Assembly: GCA_942486035.1 (NCBI GenBank)
Contig: CALNXK010000039.1
Span: forward strand, 2,113,501-2,177,500
Direction of reading: 5' to 3'
DNA: 64,000 nucleotides
DNA from: Porites lobata
Lineage: Eukaryota > Cnidaria > Anthozoa > Scleractinia > Poritidae
Under the pieces are notes generated by a model that made no database searches, was not told the DNA's origin, and saw only the letters and a program-made list of their open reading frames with translations. Shown one piece after another: positions 22,501 to 31,500 of the stretch. The translations under genes were made by a program, and so were the position numbers. Every line of letters starts with the position of its first letter. The stretch's first letter is position 1.

Positions 22501-25500
22501 CATGGATAACTGCCTCTATTACATCCTCTTCTTTGTATCCACGGTTTAATCCAGCGTTAATTTGACGGGCCAAGCTAGTAAAGCTGGGTTGGTCTTTCTG
22601 ATGCGAATCTCCGATCTGGCCAGAAATTTTAAACTTCTTTTTAAACGTTGTCATGGTAGAAACTTCTCATGGACACTCGCACTGGCTCCCGCGTCTGACT
22701 TTTGCATCGCAGTTGCATCGTTCGTCGTCCGGTTCACTTTTAAACTTTGTTGCCGATCCTTCTGCCCCCTTCTGCTCGACCACAACTCTCAACTCCTTCA
22801 ACTTCTTAATATCCAGTTCCTCAGCATCCAATTATTTTGTCACAGTTTGAATTAGAGCGAGGCAGCCTGTGTCTTTCTCCTTCAATTCGATGTGCAACTC
22901 TGTGCATAGTTCTCGAAGGAATGCTTCACTGAGGCGACAAATCGGCCCTCTCAGCTCAATTTGTGCCTCCTCAATTTGCTCGGGTTTGTTGGCCTTTTCC
23001 TTCAGTATTTAAATCATGTCGAGGTCACCAAATGTTACGCTGTCTTCCCTCTCCTTTAACTTTATTTGGCGATCGAATAGAATCCAAACAGCAACAATTT
23101 ACTACCCTTTACAACAGCGGGATTTTCCATATCCCACCATGCTCTTGGGTCTCAGCCCCAGACTTCTACACTCTACATGTAACATACATGTATATCCACA
23201 TATCACAGTCTACATAGTATGGCAATTGCCATACACAGTTTTCCTGTTTTAAAACTTAAAACTCAAAAAAGTTAACTTTATTTAAAGAGGGCATGGGCAC
23301 GTGACACTTTCAATAACCAATAAACCACTTTCCAGATCAGATTTTAATCTGGACATGTTAGTTTTTTAGAAAGGGAAAACCTGTTTTACTCTGAGATTAA
23401 TCTTTGGAGCAGAGAAGAGAACTGACCACATAATGTTTTGGATGCTAGGACTTGAATCAAAGCCTCATTAGTGGGAGGCGAGCGCTTTCACAAATGCACC
23501 ACCCCCACTCCCCAAGCTTATAATACTCTTAGTATGAAATTGTCCTATGCATTTAAGATACCACTGAGTTCTGCTAAACTCTGCAGACAGGCTTACACAG
23601 GAAAAATAAAAGAATTCCCAATATCTTGAAATTGGGGTTACTTTGGTTCTAACTTGGGCCTAACTTGGGTCTAGTATGGAATTAAACTTGGGAACTGTTT
23701 ATTTCCCAAAGTAATACCTCAAGTTGGGAAATGGGAACAACTCCCAAGTTATTCCCAACCTGTGCTGAAATAGGGAATTGTTAAATCAACAATATAGACC
23801 CATATTTGACCCAAATGTAGGGTCTAATTTGGGATATATTTACCCCAAGTTAAACCACATTTAGTCCCATAGTAGAGTTTATCTGAACCCAGGTTTGTCC
23901 CAAAGTCATATCCAAGTGGTCCCAAATAGTGTCAGAATTGGGAAAATAACAAGGACCTTTTAGCCTCATATAGTCCCACAATTGGGTCAAACTGATCCCA
24001 TCTTTTATTCCTTGTTCCAAGCGCTGTTCAAGTTCTTCCTAAAGGACAGGGTTAAACAGCAATAATTTATTTAGTTGTCACATCTAACTTTCCCTGCTAG
24101 CAGAGGTCTCTCACGACGAGGCAAAAATGAGAGAAAGGAGAGAGACTCTCTCCTTTCTCTCATTTTTGCCTCGTCGTGAGAGACCTCTGCTAGCAGGGAA
24201 CATCTAACTAAAACACCAAACTGATTTTGATATGAAAATGTCATTCTTTTATTTACATAAACTGGAAACACTTACAATTCGTAATGTGGTATTTAAGAGT
24301 GTAAATTTACATACAATTCCAATTTCGTTACATCAATCATTCACAAAAACTGTACAATGTTCCTGAATTACTTGCCAATAAAATCCACTTGCAAAGTCCT
24401 CGATCCCCGAAAACAAATTCCTCACAAGAAGCCTTACACAAAGTTCCCACGCACAGTCCTGCGTTGTTCCTTAAATAGATTCCATCCAGCGGGCCTTTGA
24501 TGACAAAACTTGAAACAAAATCCGCAATAAAAGTTCCTGATTCGTACTTAACAGAATCCAGTAATCTTGTGAAAGCCAAATCCAAAAGTCAAATCCCGTG
24601 AATAAAGGCAATCCGTAAAAAATCCATTCCGTGACAATCGCCGTAATGGAATTAGTAGTCCGCACGTAAACATGTTTTTCAAAATCCAAAATCCAAAAGT
24701 TCCCAGAAAACCGCTTCAAAAATGTTCACAATTCATTGCTTCAAGTTCTCAAAACTCTCAAAAGGCAAGGGGAAAAATAGCAAGTACATCTGCTGTAAAA
24801 AAAACCCCTCAAGACAAAAATTCAAAATGGCAAAAACGTTTTGGCTGAAGACTGCGTACTATGTAACAATTCAAAGGTGTTCGATTGCAGAGGATCGAAA
24901 TACACCAATCAGAGAAAGGCATTTTAATTGCCTGTTTCCCGAGAGGTCCGCTTATGCTGAATTACTGCTTTGTGATTGGCCCATCAATTTTATTATTCTT
25001 ACATATACTTTTAACTGAAACTTTTTCAAAATTGGTTGATAATTTTACAACCTCTGTGTTTCAAATGCCTAAAAGTATAAAATCCTTGCCCAGTTGTTAT
25101 TTTAAAATCAAATTTCATTTTTCAACGGGTTCTCCCCAGGACTTTTTCAGTAAGAAGTAGCTTTGAACATAGCTGTGTTCAAGCTTAGGTTTGCAAAATT
25201 TTTAGGTATAAATTTTTCTGTTGCAAGACTAGAGAAGAAAATTAAGCGACTTATTTACAGTGTAAGACAAAAAATGTTTTTGATTTAAGAAGATTACAAA
25301 ACTCCAGCCCTTGTAACAAAAATAAAAAGAAGAAATGCTGTCTTAAAACAAGATCCTTATACTTAATTCAAGCTTTGTCTTAAAACCATTTTCGGCCTCT
25401 TAAAACGTTTGTAAATCAATATTTTTCCTTCTTAAAACAAGGATGTTGTTCTTTGATTGAAGTGACTAGTTCTTAATTTAAACGGACCAACTTTTAGAGT

Positions 25501-28500
25501 AAGTAAGAAGAGTTTATCCCACTCAACATGAATTTTTGTTATTTTGGGGAAAATGTTATGCTGGTGCATCTTCTTTTTCTGTCTTCCTTTTCTTTAACAC
25601 AAATTGCAAAAATTACCGCACACCACAAAACAGTTAATGCTGAGGTGAGCATGTCCCAATTTCACCCACAAAAAATGTGTTTGCACGAAATAGTCCCAAA
25701 GTAGGTGTGACTTAATTTTTATGAACCCTAGTTATCCCCACTGTTATCAGCTGAAGTAGCAAATTTTGGGACTACTTTGGGAAACATACATTGGTAATTA
25801 CAAGAAATGAAATTTACTCTCAAAATATACCCAACTTTGGCCCAAGAATAACCGAGTCCACCCCAAAACAGTTAATGTTGGGGTGAGCATGTCCCAATTT
25901 TGACCCATAAAAAATGTGTTTGCACGAAATAGTCCCAAAGTAGGTGTGACTTAACTTTTATGAACCCAAGTTATCCCCATTGTTATCAGCTGAAGTAGCT
26001 AATTATGGGACTACTTTGGGAAACATACATTGGTAATTACAAGAAATGAAATTTACTCTCAAAATAAACCCAACTTTGGCCCAAGAATAACCGATTACAC
26101 CCCAAAACAGTTAATGTTGGGGTGAGCATGTCCCAATTTTGACCCATAAAAAATGTGTTTGCTTGAAATAGCCCCAAAGAAGGTGCAAATTAATTTATGT
26201 AAACCCAAGTTATCCCCAATGTAATAAGCTGAAGAAACTAATTTTGGGGCTAATTTGGGAAACATATATTGGGAATTATAAGTGGAGCATTTAACTCTTA
26301 AAGTAAAACCCAACTTTGCCCCAAGAATAACCCAACTTTAAAAGTTGGGAATTATTATTTCCCAAGTTAGAACCAAGTTTGACCCAAGTTGGGATTTGTC
26401 CAATGTTTCCTGTGTTATTTCCACAAATATGTAAAATTGGTCAGTGAAACAGTTCCAAAATCTATGTCCTGGGCCACCACTTTTGTACCAAGTTTTGAGT
26501 ATGTGCCACGATTGGCCTGTTAAATCAGCCATGGTCAATTTGCCAATCAGGTTGAAGGGAAATTTGAAAAGCATTTCCAGTAATTCATTGAGCCTGTTTG
26601 GGACCCACAACAAGGATATCAGCCCTGCTAGACAGACATCACTAACAGGGTTTAGATTACGTCTGCGAAGCAGGGTAGGTTTTCCAGCGGGGATACAGCT
26701 AAACCCTTTAAGCCCAAAGAGTGATCAGCATCAAATTTCTCCTTGTAACATCAATGCTTTGTAAAACAGAGTGGTCATGAGAATTACGGACTTGATCACA
26801 CAAGATGAATTTGCTTGATATTTTATCAACTTCTCCTGACTAATTCTGTAGGAAATGAGAAATGAGAATTCAAATTTTGATGTTACGTGTACTCTGACTA
26901 GCTGATTGGTTAGCCTTACCTAAAGTATATCTCAAGAAAAAGAAGACATACTTTAATGGAGAGTTTTCATGACAAGCTGAATAAACAACTTTCCTTTATA
27001 ACCTCAAAAAGTATGACACACTATTCCCCTCATTGTGTTTAGTGGCTCATCATTTTTGATATTCTTGAAAACTCCACCTTTCTTTAAACAGTTATATTTC
27101 AAGGAATCTGATCATGCTTGACTTTTGAAGGATTCTACTCATTATCTTGTCCATACTTTATGCTTTATTCACAGCCTCGAAGTCCTGGTAACATTAACCC
27201 CAGATGTTGGCAAAATTTTATCATCCCTGCATAGAGTCCAATTTAAGGGAGCAATAAACTTCCTAACAGCAGTTAAAATAGCCCATGTAAGTGTTTATCA
27301 TTTCAATTTGTTTAGTTGTTACAGTGCGACCGGGAAAACCGTGAACACTTGAAACATCTCAGGAATGGTTATTGTGTTATGACCAATCACAAAGCAAAGA
27401 TCAAGACACTTGAACTGGCCAGGAAACCACAAACTAATTAACATTCTTGCTTGCGGTTTAGTTTTCTCACACCTGATTGGCTTTTCTCTAGCAAAACAAT
27501 AACATTCCCAAAATATTTCTGGTGTTCTACTGTTTTCCCGGTCTGACTGTAAAACCAACGCTAATAGTCCCAACCCATAAATTGATTTCATAAACGTTGA
27601 TTTGCCCTCAGACCCAGACATTCATTTGGCAGCTCTAAGCACTTTATGGATTCCAAAAATTGTTTCCATCTCCAGACTTGAAAAGAAATAAGAGAGGAAA
27701 GTTGATCACGTCTGACCAGTCAAAATATTTAAACTAACACAATAACTTGAAGGTACTATAGTGTGGTACAACTACTGTAGCCTAACAACCAAATGGTGAT
27801 CTTGGACAGACATTGTCCGTTGATCGGCTGTTAATTTGAGCCAATCTCTTCTTGGGGGATTGTTTTAGGATTCTTTACTTGGCTTCTACAAGTCATGTGT
27901 GTGTTGTTTGTAAAATTAGTTATCAAGTTAAACCAGAATTGCTTTTGTTTCCTATGAGTAATAAGGGGCTAGGAAAAAAAGGAAATTTTGATTCGAACTA
28001 TTTTGAATACTGGTTTCACTTGAGAATAGATATACATGCAATGTAACATCTACTTCCAACTTGCACGCAATGGACGTCCCTGGGAACAGTCTTCTCTTGA
28101 TTAATACAAGTGAAAAATCTCTATTTTAAGTTGTCTTGCTAGTGAATTGATGCTCATTATTTACATTTCTTCTGTATTTTTTCTTTTTTTCACCTTTCTG
28201 TTTTCCTACTTTTCCGTTTTCTTTACTTTACTTTAAAAAATGAATTTTTAAGTATTATTTGGTGCATTACAACCTCATTTGCTCATTACAAGTTTAACTA
28301 AGGTCAGGAGACATGTCTGTATGAAAGGAAGAGACGCATGGATTTAACTTTTTTGTGGTCCAAGGCTGGTTTGTAAAAAGTATCGTACTGATTTGACTGA
28401 ACTCTGTGAGGTATTGCCCTCAAAACAAACAAATGAAAAACAGCTTTAATCTGCCAGCTATTGATGTTCCACTTGTAGAGAATTGGTCAAAAAATGTTTT

Positions 28501-31500
28501 GGCTCACTGCCTTCCCTCTTTTTCCTTTTTCTTTCCAGTTGGTACTGAAACACAGACAAGGAAAAAATCACAAAATGAGAATTGTGGTGTTTGTAGGAAG
28601 TCCTGTTGAAGCTGATGACAAAGATGTAAGTTGGATTTACAAGTTAAGCTTTTTCATTCTTGAATAATAATAAATTATAATAAAACACAAGTAAATTCAG
28701 GATTGCCATTGTCAGGGCAAAAACTCGTTGGGAAAAATATTTTAAGGTAAGAGAAAGGGGGCGAAGGGAAAGTCTTGTGGTCAGAGTCAGTGAAGAGGGA
28801 ATTTTATTTAGTCTCAGCATGTCATGGGGTTTTGTAAAAGCTAAAAGAGGATAATATCCTCTAAAGAATTTTAATTGTGAAAGGTTTGAACCCAGGAGTC
28901 ATTTCAAAAGAACGTTGAGTTTGATCGTCCTGGTGAACGTAGTCCTGAAGAGGACTGTTGTTGTTGACAGTGACTGAAGTTTCGACAACCTGTGCGGTGG
29001 TCATCTTCAGAGTCAAAGGGAGTTGTATTACGTCAGTTGATGGTATAATCAACTTGTATCATGTCAGCTGATGGTATAATACATTTCAAATTTAATCCTC
29101 GAAATTTTGTTTAAAAAATCCAAATCTAATAAAAATGTTAAGATAAAGGAAATGAAACAAAAAATACTCACTACCTGTAAAAAAGGTCAAGGGGAATGTG
29201 CAAATATGTAAGTCCAGGAAAACCTATTTGAAGATTGATCGCTATTACCTCGTTTTAATGTGCGGCAACCCTTATAACGCTAAAGTTCCGAGTGATAAGT
29301 ACCCATATTTGGATCACTGTCAGATGGAAGATAGCATTCAAGGCAGTGAGCATCAACTTATCAGTGCATGCAACGTATTTGAAGGCAGAGGTAGCCTTTA
29401 AATTATAGCCACTTCTCATGGCCCTTTGCCCCAAGGGATATTTAAGGAGAAATTACTGTCTCTAATTAATGTGGTGAGTGATATGAAATTGCTGTATTTA
29501 CCGGTGTAGGTGGAGGTTCTCAGTTTTTTTTTTTCCAAATTTCTTTACAAGTGTGCAAAAGTCAATCAAAATATGGCACTCTTAACAAAATATTCATTGT
29601 GAAAGGTTTGAACCCAGGATTTTTGACTCTGAAGATGACTGCCGCACAGGTTGTCGAAATGTCGGTCACTGTCAACAACAACATTCCTATTCAGGATTAA
29701 GTTCACCCGGACGATCAGACTCAACCTACTTTTAAAATATTCATTATTTGTCCATGATAACGGTAAGCAACAGCACACCATTCTGACAGCCTATGATGTA
29801 AAGTTGAAGTCGCCGGCATTCTTACATGCCAATAAAATATCTTATATGTATTATGTATTTTATGTTTGTAGCTTGTCAAGCTAGCCAAGAAGCTGAAAAA
29901 GGAGAAAGTGAATGTAGATGTTGTTAACTTTGGAGAGGAGGTATGAATCTTGTTATTAAGGTCTTTGATTGCATTTTACTACAATCACAAAGTTTTGTCT
30001 GAGTTAGAGCAGTAGTTTTCAAATCAAAATTCGTGCTCTATCAAATATACCCATTATCTCATTGTTCATTTGTTTGAATGACTCAATAAAGTTTTGAATT
30101 TTTTGGGGAAAGTACCTGTTACAAATGAGTCAACTGCTTGTATTTATAAGCCGGGTGCTTAGATTTCATCTAGTAAGGGTTTCAACCAGTTGGTGGAATC
30201 CTAAATAAGCCTCTAGGGCAGGGCTCTTACTAGGCCGCGGGCCAGTTATTTCTTCTGGCTTCTGAGAGCATCACGCCCAACTACTTTCTCAGGAAACAAA
30301 AGAAAAGTAGAAATCCCTTGCTGTTTAATTCCTTACCTACTTATTAAATTATACCTGGCAACTTTAAATTAATTCCTTACCTACTTATTAAATTATACCC
30401 AGCAACTTTAAATCTTGCACACGGTCCTGTTCTGGGTCATGTTTGTTGGGTTACACGTACAGGAATACGGTCAATTCTCCATTAACGGCACATCTCTACA
30501 ACAGCCACTTTTTGGCGGACAGCCCAAACATTGACTCTTCATTAAACCTCTCTACAATGGCCACTTCTTCTGTCCCCAAGGTGGCCATTGAGGAGAGGTT
30601 TAACTATAGTAATAAGGCATGTGACTGTGAAAAATGAATACAGTCGAACCTCGCAGTCATTTAACGGGACTTTTCGATTATCCGTTTTTTTCCTGATCCC
30701 GTTATTGTCTTCAGTATTCACAAGATGTGATCTTCAAAAATTGAAGCAATTAAAAGTTCACTAATCCTTCCAAACGTGTGTTTAAAACACTGTTTTAATC
30801 TGTTTTGAACAGGAACACTTGAAAAAGTAACTTTTTTTATTTGTAAATACATACCGTAATACATACAGACCGTACATAAATGCAAGTAGGAGCTAATTCA
30901 CAATTAAATTTTGTTTTCTTTATTCCCTGTGTTTGCAGTATTGCCTCATTAATATTCATATTTTCGATTATCCGGACTCGCGATTATCGAGACTATATTA
31001 ATATACTCAAGTCCCAACGAGTCTGGATAGTTGATGTTCGACTGTATCAATAATTAAGTAAATAAATAAAATGCTTGGTTAAAAAAAACACTGGGACACT
31101 GGGCTAAAATGCACTCTGAGGTCAAGCAAATTCCAGATCCTAAAGCCAAGTTCTGCCTCAAAACCTGAGGACTTAAATCGAGAAAAATACAGAATACTTT
31201 TTTTCTTTCTCAGACGATAAATTCAGAAAAGCTGACGACATTTATCAACACCATCAATGGTAAGGATGGCAACTTGTGTCACTTGGTAACTGTACCACCA
31301 GGCCCGCTGTTGTCTGATGCCCTCATTTCATCCCCCATACTTCAAGGTGAAGATGGAGCAGGGCCAGGAATGGAGTATGCCTCGGAGTATGGCTTTGATC
31401 CCAACTCTGATCCAGAGCTTGCACTGGTGAGTGGTTCCAAGAGGTTATCTGGGTTATCTGTAACGAGAGATCTTAATAATATGGATAACCTCTTGACCCT

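Larger units (their letters stand above)
23596..26414. mobile_element. 2.8 kb non-coding element with TTA flanks
   Basis: Ends CACAGGAAA and TTTCCTGTG form a 9-bp inverted repeat, flanked by TTA at 23593-23595 and 26415-26417. Near both ends, subterminal sequence repeats GGTTCTAACTTGGG in inverted orientation. The interior is rich in CCCAA/TTGGG words, holds a 110-bp palindrome (24090-24199) and a 239-bp tandem array (25621-26338), and has no credible ORF. The short inverted repeat makes the boundaries moderately certain. Confidence 0.55.
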
